Below, piece by piece: positions 8,835-17,875 of a stretch of 32,429 nucleotides of DNA. Source of the DNA: an uncultured Bacteroidota bacterium. Its GTDB lineage: Bacteria > Bacteroidota > Bacteroidia > Chitinophagales > Chitinophagaceae. Each line of letters starts with the position of its first letter. The stretch's first letter is position 1. A model generated the notes under the pieces. It worked only from the letters and a program-made list of their open reading frames with translations. It was not told the origin of the DNA and searched no databases. The stretch lies in NCBI GenBank assembly GCA_903871575.1, contig CAIQHJ010000055.1, positions 1 through 32,429 of the forward strand, written 5' to 3'. A program made the position numbers and the translations under genes.

Positions 8835-10403
8835 TTAAAATGGATTTTCATCTTCATAATCACCATCATTCATTTTGCTTCCTTTTTGAATATACATTCT
8901 TGCATCCGATTGATCGCCGTTACTTTCTGTAACCTTCCGCCAATTACCTCCGGGCATTACACCTCCAGGATTAAGGAAATCGTCGTTGCTTTCGTCTTCA
9001 ACAAATTTTTGGATGTGAAGCAAGGCTTTTAATTTGATCGTTTCTAAGCTACCATTTCTATGCTTGGCTATTTTTACATGCGTTTCTCCTTTGTTGCTGT
9101 CGCCATGTTCATTGGTATGAATTTCATGATATTCTGGTCTGTATAAAAACATCACCAAATCCGCATCCTGTTCAATGGCACCCGATTCTCTCAAATCACT
9201 CAACTGTGGCATTTTATTACCCTCTTTTCTTTTTTCCACTTCCCTACTCAATTGAGAAAGTGCGATGATGGGAATTTGTAATTCTTTAGCCAATCCTTTT
9301 AAATCGCGAGAGATTTTACTGATTTCTTGTTCTCTGTTGCTGTTTCGATCGGCACTTCCACTCATCAATTGCAAGTAATCAATGATGATGATGCCTACAT
9401 TGTATTTACTCTTTAATCTTCTGCATTTCGCTCTCAATTCAAAAATATTAAGCGCAGCAGAATCATCAATATAAATTGGCGCCTTGCTCAATTTGTCGAT
9501 ACCTTTTTTGTAGAGTTGTTTCATTTCATGCTCTTCCAATTTACCTCTCGAAATTTTCTCAAGATGTATCTCACTCTCCGCACTGAGAATCCTTTGAACC
9601 AACTGAGCACTACTCATCTCCAAACTAAAAAATCCAACACCAATCGGCTTTGTAGGATGCAACGCTGCACTACGGGCAAGGTTAAGCGCAAATGCCGTTT
9701 TACCTACCGATGGTCTTGCAGCCAAAATTATCAAATCAGAATTTTGCCATCCATAGGTCAGTTTATCTAACGAAGGAAAACCAGTAGGTACGCCGGTAAT
9801 GTCCTCTTGCCGATTGCGCATCTCCTCAATTTTTGAAATCGTTTTTACGATAACCGAATCAATACTGTCAAAATTTCTTCTGAGGTGATTGTTGGTTATT
9901 TCAAACAATTTTCCTTCTGCAGTATCCAACATATCAAACACATCGATGCTGTCTTCATATGCTTCCCCAATAATTTCTCCACTAATTCTGATTAATTCTC
10001 TTTGAATAAATTTTTGCACCACAATGCGTGCATGCGTGTCGATATTAGCTGAGGAAACAACCGAATTGGTAAGCTTGGTAACATAATATGGGCCGCCTAC
10101 AAATTCCAAATCGCCTTTTGTTCTTAATTCTTCCACAACCGTTAATAAATCGATGGGATGACTGTTGTTGGCCAACGACTGCATCGCTCTAAAAATACGT
10201 TGATGTGACTCCTGATAAAAACATTCGGGTTTGATGATTTCAATAACGGTATCGAATGCACTTTTTTCCAACATAATGGCACCCAATATCGCTTCTTCCA
10301 TTTCTTTTGCCTGTGGTGGAATTTTTCCAAATACCATAGAACCTACATCCACATTGGGCTTCTTCCTAAACTTCCTGTCGCTATTTGTGCTCATTATTTC
10401 CAT
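8835..10403 (-). CDS. dnaB: Replicative DNA helicase; start may be the internal ATG at 10394
   Basis: 522 aa; PPQAKEMEEAILGAIML, AARPSVGKTAFALN (Walker A), IIIDYLQLM (Walker B), DLRESGAIEQDADLVMFLYR. Confidence 0.96.
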   Translation of the reverse strand: MEIMSTNSDRKFRKKPNVDVGSMVFGKIPPQAKEMEEAILGAIMLEKSAFDTVIEIIKPECFYQESHQRIFRAMQSLANNSHPIDLLTVVEELRTKGDLEFVGGPYYVTKLTNSVVSSANIDTHARIVVQKFIQRELIRISGEIIGEAYEDSIDVFDMLDTAEGKLFEITNNHLRRNFDSIDSVIVKTISKIEEMRNRQEDITGVPTGFPSLDKLTYGWQNSDLIILAARPSVGKTAFALNLARSAALHPTKPIGVGFFSLEMSSAQLVQRILSAESEIHLEKISRGKLEEHEMKQLYKKGIDKLSKAPIYIDDSAALNIFELRAKCRRLKSKYNVGIIIIDYLQLMSGSADRNSNREQEISKISRDLKGLAKELQIPIIALSQLSREVEKRKEGNKMPQLSDLRESGAIEQDADLVMFLYRPEYHEIHTNEHGDSNKGETHVKIAKHRNGSLETIKLKALLHIQKFVEDESNDDFLNPGGVMPGGNWRKVTESNGDQSDARMYIQKGSKMNDGDYEDENPF

Positions 10404-10507
10404 ATATCTAAAATGAATTTTTATTAAAATCTAAGTAAGGCGACTAAGGTAAAATCAATTGAGCAATGATAAAAGTTGAAATTGTTTTATTAGGCAAAAT
10501 GAATTGT

Positions 10508-10548
10508 TTTTCCACAGCGCATTCACATCTAAATATAGCTTATTCACA
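10508..10548 (+). promoter_or_regulatory. Two DnaA-box-like sites (TTTTCCACA, TTATTCACA)
   Basis: Both match the TTWTNCACA consensus exactly at 10508-10516 and 10540-10548, same orientation. A degenerate gcATTCACA lies between them at 10519-10527. Confidence 0.35.
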
Positions 10549-10735
10549 GGTTACAAACAGGTTTATAAACATATTAATTCTTTTCTGCAGTGAAAAACGC
10601 TGCTTACCAACATTTTGATAAAAAAGCAGCATTTAATTATACACCATTCACTCAAAAAATCCGACTTGACATTTTCAAATAAAACGGCTAAACAGTTGCT
10701 TTCTATTCAATCAACTTTCGGAAATGCTAAAAAAC

Positions 10736-10743
10736 TATCTTTG
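10736..10743 (+). promoter_or_regulatory. -7 box (TATCTTTG) of pheT
   Basis: Exact TAnnTTTG, 21 nt before the ATG at 10765. Confidence 0.55.
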
Positions 10744-10764
10744 TCCCGAAAATTTACATCATTC

Positions 10765-13188
10765 ATGACAATATCATACAACTGGCTGAACGCATATCTT
10801 CCTAAAACAATAGCGCCCGAACAACTTTCTGCAATACTAACTTCTATTGGATTGGAAGTGGAAAGTTTAGAAAAATTTGAAGAAATAAAAGGCGGATTAT
10901 CTGGTTTGGTTGCTGGTGAAGTGCTCACTTGTGAAAAACATCCAGAAGCCGACAAATTAAAACTGACAACGGTATTGTTAGGCGAAAATCAAATGCTTCA
11001 CATTGTTTGTGGCGCACCAAACGTTGCAGTTGGACAAAAAGTAATTGTGGCACTTGTGGGAACAACCATTTATCCAACATCTGGCGAAGCCATCACCCTA
11101 AAACGCGCTAAAATCAGAGGCGTAGAAAGCGAAGGTATGTTGTGTGCTGAAGATGAAATTGGTATTGGTGAAAGTCATGATGGAATTACCATTCTACCGA
11201 CTGACACAGTTCCGGGAACACCGATTGCTACATTGTATCAGCCATATGAAGATTTTATTTTCGAAATTGGACTGACACCCAACCGCATGGATGCAATGAG
11301 TCATTTGGGTGTTGCTAAAGATGTTTGTGCATATTTATCATATCACGAACAAACACCCACAACGGTTGTTTCGCCATGGCATGCAACGCCTGAAGTTGAA
11401 GATGGTCAGCAACCATTTACTGTTGCCATTTTAAATAACGAAGCCTGCAAAAGATATTGTGGATTGTATCTTGAAAATGTTACCATCGGAGAAAGTCCAG
11501 TTTGGTTGCAACAACGCTTAAAAAGCATTGGTGTAAAATCAATCAACAATGTCGTAGACATCACAAATTTTATTTTGCATGAAACCGGTCAACCGTTACA
11601 TGCTTTTGATGCGGATACCATTCAGGAGAAAAAAATTATCGTAAACACTGTAGCTGAGAACACCATTTTCAAAACGTTGGATGATAAGGAAAGAAAATTG
11701 TCTGCAACCGATTTAATGATTTGTGATGCAACCATGCCTTTGTGCATTGCGGGTGTTTATGGTGGTAAAAACAGCGGTGTTTCCAACAGTACCAAAAATA
11801 TATTTTTGGAAAGTGCATGCTTCGATAAAGGATATGTGAGAAGAACAGCCTTGAAGCACGACCTCAGAACAGATGCTGCAACAAGGTTTGAAAAAGGTGT
11901 AGACATCAGCAATACTAGTCAAGTATTAAAAAGAGCTGCCAAACTTTTGGTGGAATGTTGTGGTGGAAAAATCGTTGGAGACATGATAGATGTTTATCCC
12001 AACCCTGCCGAAAAAGTATTGGTAACATTTGAATATGCCTACCTCACCAAATTGAGCGGAAAGTATTATCCTGAGAAAGATGTAAAAACCATCCTTGTTG
12101 CTTTGGGTTTTGAAATTCAATCAGAAACCAATGAAAGCATTGTATTGGCTGTTCCATTTAGCAAATCAGATATCCGTATTCAAGCCGACATCGTAGAAGA
12201 AATTATGCGCATAGATGGCCTAGATAATGTAACCATTCCAACCACGATTGCCATTTCTCCATCCGTAGAAAAAAACAACAGAAAATTTTCTGTTAGAGAA
12301 AAAATTTCCAACAATTTGGTAGGATTGGGTTTTAATGAAATATTTACCAACAGCATCACCAATAGTGCATTTTACAACGAAACGGAATTACAGTCATCTG
12401 TAAAAATGATGAACAGCTTGAGTGTAGAATTGGATATGCTTCGACCACAGATGATACAAAGTGGCTTACAAGTTATTGCACACAATCTCAACAGAAAAAA
12501 CAACCATTTAAAACTGTATGAGTTTGGAAAAACATATGCCAAATCACCGGAATTGACGTATTCAGAAAAAAACCATTTGGCCATTTACGTTACGGGCAAC
12601 TGGCAGGAAAGCAGCTGGTCTGCCAAAGCAGCGAAATCAAATTTTTATGATTTGAAAGGCATTGCTGAAAATGTTTGCCAATTAACCGGACTCAACAATA
12701 TTAAAATCACCGCAACATCGCATGATCAACTTCAGTTGGCTTGCGTTATTGAGTATGGCAGAACACCAATTGGTTACTTGGGAGAAGTGTCTGAAAAATT
12801 GTTGAAGTCATTTGACATCAAACAACCGGTTTATTTTGCCGACATCGACATGGATTTGGTGATGGCGCAAAAAGTGAAACCCATACAATTTAAGGAAATA
12901 TCAAAATTCCCATCTGTGAGTAGAGATTTGGCTTTGGTGGTGGATAAAAATGTTTCATATGCTCAGATTGAACAAATAGCTTTATCAAATAAAATAGGGC
13001 AATTGAAATCTATTCAGCTATTTGATATATTTGAGAGTGAGAAATTGGGAAACAATAAAAAGTCAATGGCGGTGAGTTTTGTATTTGGTGATGAGCAGAA
13101 AACACTCACCGATGTAGAAATTGATGCCAACATGCATAAAATCATCAGCGCTTACGAAAAGACCATCCAAGCAGAAATTAGAAAATAG
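10765..13188 (+). CDS. pheT: Phenylalanine--tRNA ligase beta subunit
   Basis: MTISYNWLNAYLPKTIAPEQLSAILTSIGLEVESLEKFEEIKGGLSGLVAGEVLTCEKHPEADKL (canonical PheT N-terminus), B3/B4 and B5 domains, C-terminal anticodon-binding-like domain. The ORF-track start at 10615 adds 50 aa of unlikely sequence. Confidence 0.95.
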   Translation: MTISYNWLNAYLPKTIAPEQLSAILTSIGLEVESLEKFEEIKGGLSGLVAGEVLTCEKHPEADKLKLTTVLLGENQMLHIVCGAPNVAVGQKVIVALVGTTIYPTSGEAITLKRAKIRGVESEGMLCAEDEIGIGESHDGITILPTDTVPGTPIATLYQPYEDFIFEIGLTPNRMDAMSHLGVAKDVCAYLSYHEQTPTTVVSPWHATPEVEDGQQPFTVAILNNEACKRYCGLYLENVTIGESPVWLQQRLKSIGVKSINNVVDITNFILHETGQPLHAFDADTIQEKKIIVNTVAENTIFKTLDDKERKLSATDLMICDATMPLCIAGVYGGKNSGVSNSTKNIFLESACFDKGYVRRTALKHDLRTDAATRFEKGVDISNTSQVLKRAAKLLVECCGGKIVGDMIDVYPNPAEKVLVTFEYAYLTKLSGKYYPEKDVKTILVALGFEIQSETNESIVLAVPFSKSDIRIQADIVEEIMRIDGLDNVTIPTTIAISPSVEKNNRKFSVREKISNNLVGLGFNEIFTNSITNSAFYNETELQSSVKMMNSLSVELDMLRPQMIQSGLQVIAHNLNRKNNHLKLYEFGKTYAKSPELTYSEKNHLAIYVTGNWQESSWSAKAAKSNFYDLKGIAENVCQLTGLNNIKITATSHDQLQLACVIEYGRTPIGYLGEVSEKLLKSFDIKQPVYFADIDMDLVMAQKVKPIQFKEISKFPSVSRDLALVVDKNVSYAQIEQIALSNKIGQLKSIQLFDIFESEKLGNNKKSMAVSFVFGDEQKTLTDVEIDANMHKIISAYEKTIQAEIRK

Positions 13189-13194
13189 GTTGAA

Positions 13195-13482
13195 TTGGAA
13201 AAACTAGAATTACATATCAGTCAAGTTAACAGCAAGTTGCAAACATTGCTGAAGCGGTATAGCGTATTGCAAAAGCAAACTGAACAACAGCAGGAGCAGA
13301 TTGAAATGCTCAAAAGTCAGCTTGAGGGCAATGAGCAAAAAATAAAGACCCTAGAAGAGCAACAATATATTTTGAAAGCTGCTGCGGGGTCGTTGAATGC
13401 AACAGATAAAAAAGCATTCGAGCAAACGATTGCTAAATACATCCGTGAAATAGACAAATGTATCGCGTTGTTGAGCGAATAA
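13195..13482 (+). CDS. Small coiled-coil protein immediately upstream of zapA
   Basis: 95 aa, TTG start 6 nt after the pheT stop; MEKLELHISQVNSKLQTLLKRYSVLQKQTEQQQEQIEMLKSQLEGNEQKIKTLEEQ, with a heptad-like pattern. Confidence 0.75.
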   Translation: MEKLELHISQVNSKLQTLLKRYSVLQKQTEQQQEQIEMLKSQLEGNEQKIKTLEEQQYILKAAAGSLNATDKKAFEQTIAKYIREIDKCIALLSE

Positions 13483-13487
13483 AAAAA

Positions 13488-13781
13488 ATGCCCATGTCAG
13501 AAACATTAATACCAGTAAACATTACCATTGCAGATAGGACCTACCGAATAAAAACCAGTCCATCGGATGAAGAGATGGTTAGAAAAACGGTGAAGATGAT
13601 CAATGATAAGCTCATTGAGTTTAAAACGAAGTTTGCGGGAAAAGACATGCAAGATTACATTGCAATGGTTATCGTATGGTATGCTACTCAAAATATCAAT
13701 AAAGGAACTTCCGGTGTAATTATTGATCAATTGACAGAAAGTTTGTCAAAAATGGAAGCCCAAATAGACAAGGTTTTGTAA
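13488..13781 (+). CDS. zapA: Cell division protein ZapA
   Basis: MPMSETLIPVNITIADRTYRIKTSPSDEEMVRKTVKMINDKLIEFKTKFAGKDMQDYIAMVIVWYATQ, a ZapA-like N-terminal domain plus C-terminal helix. The ORF-track start at 13458 lies inside the upstream gene. Confidence 0.85.
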   Translation: MPMSETLIPVNITIADRTYRIKTSPSDEEMVRKTVKMINDKLIEFKTKFAGKDMQDYIAMVIVWYATQNINKGTSGVIIDQLTESLSKMEAQIDKVL

Positions 13782-13833
13782 AATAAGTTGGCCTTTTGGA
13801 CAAATACCCGCTAAGAACTTAATACAAATTTCA

Positions 13834-13841
13834 TATCTTCG
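13834..13841 (+). promoter_or_regulatory. -7-like box (TATCTTCG) in the zapA-rny intergenic region
   Basis: TAnnTTYG match about 80 nt before the rny ATG. Confidence 0.35.
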
Positions 13842-13922
13842 CAAATAGTCATTTTGCTCAATACATAAAGAGGAGTAAATACTTATACAATATTGTGAAT
13901 CAGTTAAAAACAACAACATTAA

Positions 13923-15488
13923 ATGGAACTAAATATAATTTCCATCATTATAGGTGGTGCTTGTCTTATTGCGGGCACTATCCTGGGTAAAATCATTTTT
14001 GCAAAAAATACCGGAAAACTAGTAGAAGACGCTAAATCAGAAGCGCAAAGAATTATCGCTGATGGTCAATCTCAGGCCGAAACATTGAAAAAAGAAAAAA
14101 TCCTTGAGGCAAAGGAAAAGTTTGTGCAGATGAAGGCAGACCATGAGAAAGATGTGTTGGTAAGAACGCAGAAACTCAGCGATTCAGAGAATAGAATCAA
14201 GCAAAAAGAGCAAAGCATCAATCAAAAAGAAACCAACCTAGACAAACAAAGCAAGGACAATGAGGTCATCAAAGAAAATTTGAATCGACAAATTGAAATT
14301 GTGAATATCAAGCGTACAGAGTTGGAGAAGCACCAAGAAGAGCATATCCGCCGTTTAGAAAAAGTAGCTGGTTTATCTGCTGAAGATGCAAAAGCACAAT
14401 TGATTGAAAGTCTTACGCAAGAAGCACAAACCAAGGCTTTGGTTATACAGCAAGAAATTATTGAGGATGCCAAATTAAAGGCAAATAAAGAAGCCCGCAA
14501 GATTGTCATTCAAACCATACAAAGAACTGCTGCAGAGCAAGCCATTGAAAATTCTATTACTGTTTTCAATTTAGAAAGCGACGAAATCAAAGGGTCTATC
14601 ATTGGTCGTGAGGGTAGAAATATCCGTGCGATTGAGGCAGCAACGGGTGTAGATTTAATTGTAGATGATACGCCAGAGGCGATTGTATTATCGAGTTTCG
14701 ATCCACTAAGAAGAGAAATAGCGCGTTTATCATTGCAAAGATTGGTGGCAGATGGAAGAATTCACCCTGCAAGAATTGAAGAAGTGGTTGAAAAAACCAA
14801 AAAGCAATTGGAAGATCAAGTGATGGAAATTGGCGAGCGTACCGCAATGGAAATGGGTATTCATGGTTTACACAAGGAGTTGATTAGAATGGTAGGTCGC
14901 ATGCGTTTCCGTTCTTCATATGGACAGAATTTGTTGATGCACAGTAGAGAAACAGCGAATCTTTGTTCCATCATGGCTGCTGAGTTGGGGATGAACCCGA
15001 AGTTGGCCAAAAGAGCAGGTTTATTGCATGATATAGGCAAGGTTCCAGATGAGGAAACAGAATTGAGCCATGCGCTTTTGGGTGCGAAATTGGCAGAAAA
15101 ATATGGTGAAAACCCGGCTGTTGTGAATGCCATTGGTGCTCACCATGATGAGATGGAAATGAAGTTTGTAATTTCTCCCATCATTCAAGCTTGTGATGCG
15201 ATAAGTGGTGCTAGACCCGGTGCGAGAAGAGAAATCATGCAGCAATACATTCAGCGTATTAAAGATTTAGAGAACTTGGCATTGGCATATCAAGGTGTAG
15301 AGAAGGCTTATGCGATACAAGCCGGAAGAGAATTGCGCGTAATTGTGGAGGCAGAAAAAGTGACTGATGATGCAAGTGATAAATTAAGCTTCGAAATTGC
15401 ACAAAAAATACAAAATGAAATGACTTTCCCAGGTCAAATCAAAGTAACCGTAATTAGAGAAAAAAGAGCAGTAAACATCGCTAGATAA
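13923..15488 (+). CDS. rny: Ribonuclease Y
   Basis: 521 aa; N-terminal TM helix, long coiled coil, KH domain ([42 protein letters not shown]), HD domain ([12 protein letters not shown]). Confidence 0.96.
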   Translation: MELNIISIIIGGACLIAGTILGKIIFAKNTGKLVEDAKSEAQRIIADGQSQAETLKKEKILEAKEKFVQMKADHEKDVLVRTQKLSDSENRIKQKEQSINQKETNLDKQSKDNEVIKENLNRQIEIVNIKRTELEKHQEEHIRRLEKVAGLSAEDAKAQLIESLTQEAQTKALVIQQEIIEDAKLKANKEARKIVIQTIQRTAAEQAIENSITVFNLESDEIKGSIIGREGRNIRAIEAATGVDLIVDDTPEAIVLSSFDPLRREIARLSLQRLVADGRIHPARIEEVVEKTKKQLEDQVMEIGERTAMEMGIHGLHKELIRMVGRMRFRSSYGQNLLMHSRETANLCSIMAAELGMNPKLAKRAGLLHDIGKVPDEETELSHALLGAKLAEKYGENPAVVNAIGAHHDEMEMKFVISPIIQACDAISGARPGARREIMQQYIQRIKDLENLALAYQGVEKAYAIQAGRELRVIVEAEKVTDDASDKLSFEIAQKIQNEMTFPGQIKVTVIREKRAVNIAR

Positions 15489-15547
15489 TCCCTGTTTTTC
15501 ATTTAAAGAAAAGGATTGTGCAGCTGTAAAGGAAAAATCAAAAAAAA

Positions 15548-15579
15548 ATTAAGTTTAAACTATAGATTTTAAACTTAAT
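15548..15579. repeat. Perfect 12-bp inverted repeat ATTAAGTTTAAA-N8-TTTAAACTTAAT upstream of rplS
   Basis: Arms 15548-15559 and 15568-15579 are exact reverse complements; the repeat ends 4 bp before the rplS -7 box. Confidence 0.75.
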
Positions 15580-15583
15580 CCCC

Positions 15584-15591
15584 TACCTTTG
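15584..15591 (+). promoter_or_regulatory. -7 box (TACCTTTG) of rplS
   Basis: Exact TAnnTTTG, 22 nt before the ATG at 15614; no TTTG at the expected -33 position. Confidence 0.6.
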
Positions 15592-15613
15592 CCGTCCGTT
15601 AAAATTAATCATT

Positions 15614-15988
15614 ATGAACGCAATTGATTTTGTTCATGAGCAGTTGACCAAACAATCAACGCTTCCAACATTTAAAGCAGGTGACAACATCACTGTTAAT
15701 TATAAAATCCAGGAAGGAAACAAAGAGCGTATCCAAAGCTTTAAAGGCGATGTGATCAAACGCCAAGGCACTGGTTCTACCGCAACTTTTACCGTACGTA
15801 AAATAAGCGATGGCGTAGGTGTAGAAAGATTGTTTCCTGTACACTCTCCAAACATCGAAAGTGTTGTATTAAATAAAGTGGGTCGTGTTAGACGTGCTAA
15901 ATTATACTTCCTTCGCGAAAGAAGCGGAAAGAGCGCACGTATCAAAGAAAAAAGAATGGCAGTGGGTACAAAAACCAAAAAAGGATAA
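15614..15988 (+). CDS. rplS: 50S ribosomal protein L19
   Basis: 124 aa; [35 protein letters not shown]...[55 protein letters not shown]. Confidence 0.97.
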   Translation: MNAIDFVHEQLTKQSTLPTFKAGDNITVNYKIQEGNKERIQSFKGDVIKRQGTGSTATFTVRKISDGVGVERLFPVHSPNIESVVLNKVGRVRRAKLYFLRERSGKSARIKEKRMAVGTKTKKG

Positions 15989-16010
15989 CCACTGGTCAAT
16001 ATATTTCATC

Positions 16011-16037
16011 AAAAGCGAAAACAATGTTTTCGCTTTT
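16011..16037 (+). terminator. Intrinsic terminator after rplS
   Basis: AAAAGCGAAAAC-AAT-GTTTTCGCTTTT, perfect 12-bp stem with a 3-nt loop, followed by gtgtttt. Confidence 0.8.
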
Positions 16038-16137
16038 GTGTTTTCAGGCCAATCTTTTTCGAGTTTTAACTTTCTGTCGCTAATAATCAAAAACTATTGG
16101 CATTTTTTGAATTATATTTGCTTCTCAATTTTATGTT

Positions 16138-16362
16138 ATGACAAATTTTATCAGTGCTTCAAATTTATTATTAGGATGGCCGGGTGGCAGTGAATGGTTG
16201 TTGGTCTTATTGGCCGTTTTACTATTCTTTGGTGGTAAAAAAATCCCTGAACTTATGCGTGGTGTTGGAAGAGGTATTCGTGAATTCAACGATGCAAAAA
16301 ACAACGTGAAAAACGAAATACAGGAAGGCATGAATGAAAAAGACAACAAGCCATCTAAATAA
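16138..16362 (+). CDS. tatA: Twin-arginine translocase subunit TatA/TatE family
   Basis: 74 aa; N-terminal TM helix then LFFGGKKIPELMRGVGRGIREFNDAK. Confidence 0.92.
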   Translation: MTNFISASNLLLGWPGGSEWLLVLLAVLLFFGGKKIPELMRGVGRGIREFNDAKNNVKNEIQEGMNEKDNKPSK

Positions 16363-16408
16363 TTGGATCATCATACAACCATAAATTGGGCAACTAATTC
16401 TTGGCTGT

Positions 16409-17875
16409 ATGATGTTAATCTACCTACTTGCGATGTACCCATTCCAATCTATCACAGCATATCAAAAAGATCTACTAGACAATAAAACTTCTTGTGTTGC
16501 TGTAGTTACAGATTATCTTCAAAAAATAAATACGCATCAAGCGCTCAACGCGTTTGTACATGTTTTTGCTGAGGAGGCTATTGAAACAGCAAGGCAACTC
16601 GATCAAAAAAGACAAGCTGGGGCTGTTCCAAAAAAATTACATGGAGTAGTAATTGGCATCAAAGATGTTATTTGTTACAAAGACCACCCTGTAACTGCAG
16701 CGTCTACTATGCTCAAGGGTTTTATATCACCCTACAATGCCTCCGCAATTCAGTTTCTCATAGATGAAGAAGCCATTATTATTGGCTCTTGCAATTGTGA
16801 TGAATTTGCCATGGGCAGCAGCAACGAAAATTCAATGTATGGCAATGTGCTGAATGCAGCAGACAACACCAAAGTGCCAGGCGGTTCTTCTGGAGGTAGC
16901 GCGGTAGCAGTTCAAGCAGATATGTGCATGGTTAGTTTGGGAAGCGATACAGGCGGGTCTGTTCGTCAGCCAGCAGACTTTTGCGGCGTTATCGGTTTAA
17001 AGCCAAGCTATGGTTGTATTTCCAGATACGGATTAATTGCTTATGCATCCTCTTTTGATCAAATTGGCATTTTTGGAAAATCAATAGCCGATGTTTCTTT
17101 GATTCTAGAAATCATCAGTCGACCCGACGATTACGATAGCACAATGAATAAAGTACATTATTGTGCGCATATCGGCAGCGCAATTCAAAACAATCATCAA
17201 GAAAAAAAACACAACATAGCCTATTTCAAACAAGTGTTGGATCATGCAGCATTGGATAAAGAAATTCGAAGCAACATCTATCAAACACTCGACCAATTAA
17301 AAAAAGATGGCCATACCATTACAGCCATAGATTTTGATTATCTGGATTATATTGTTCCGGCTTATTATGTGCTCACTACTGCAGAAGCGAGCAGCAACTT
17401 GGCTCGATACGATGGCATTAGATATGGACACAACAGCAAAGAAACTTCACACGCACTTACTGAATACTATATCAAAAACAGATCAGAAGGTTTTGGCAAA
17501 GAAGTTAAAAAAAGAATTATGCTTGGAAATTTTGTTTTAAGCAGCGGCTATTATGATGCATACTTCAACAAAGCACAACAAGTGCGTCAATTGCTGGTAG
17601 AAAAAACCAATGAAGTTTTTGAAAGTTGTGATATGATTATTATGCCGAATAGTCCATCTACGGCATTTGCATTGGGAGAAAAAAATCAAGATCCCATTGC
17701 CATGTATCTCTCCGACATCTATACCGTTTTTGCCAACCTCACAGGCATTCCAGCCATTGCATTGCCTTTATATACACACAGCAATGGTATGCCTTATGGC
17801 TTGCAATTGTTGGGTAAAAGAAACGATGAACTTCAGGTTTTACAATTTTCTAAAAAATTAGTTTCGACACATTGA
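16409..17875 (+). CDS. gatA: Asp/Glu-tRNA amidotransferase subunit A; start uncertain (16409, 16412 or 16433)
   Basis: KLHGVVIGIKDVI, PGGSSGGSAVAVQADMCMVSLGSDTGGSVRQPADFCGVIGLKPSYG amidase signature; C-terminal GIPAIALPLYTHSNGMPYGLQLLGKR. Confidence 0.94.
   Translation: MMLIYLLAMYPFQSITAYQKDLLDNKTSCVAVVTDYLQKINTHQALNAFVHVFAEEAIETARQLDQKRQAGAVPKKLHGVVIGIKDVICYKDHPVTAASTMLKGFISPYNASAIQFLIDEEAIIIGSCNCDEFAMGSSNENSMYGNVLNAADNTKVPGGSSGGSAVAVQADMCMVSLGSDTGGSVRQPADFCGVIGLKPSYGCISRYGLIAYASSFDQIGIFGKSIADVSLILEIISRPDDYDSTMNKVHYCAHIGSAIQNNHQEKKHNIAYFKQVLDHAALDKEIRSNIYQTLDQLKKDGHTITAIDFDYLDYIVPAYYVLTTAEASSNLARYDGIRYGHNSKETSHALTEYYIKNRSEGFGKEVKKRIMLGNFVLSSGYYDAYFNKAQQVRQLLVEKTNEVFESCDMIIMPNSPSTAFALGEKNQDPIAMYLSDIYTVFANLTGIPAIALPLYTHSNGMPYGLQLLGKRNDELQVLQFSKKLVSTH

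Noticed and set aside
8835-10403. Possible intein or insertion in dnaB
   Set aside because: Walker A and B and C-terminal motifs are contiguous and the length (522 aa) is normal, so no intein.
15885-16193. 102-aa [23 protein letters not shown]...
   Set aside because: Out-of-frame overlap with rplS that runs through the rplS terminator and into the tatA start; not plausible as a gene.
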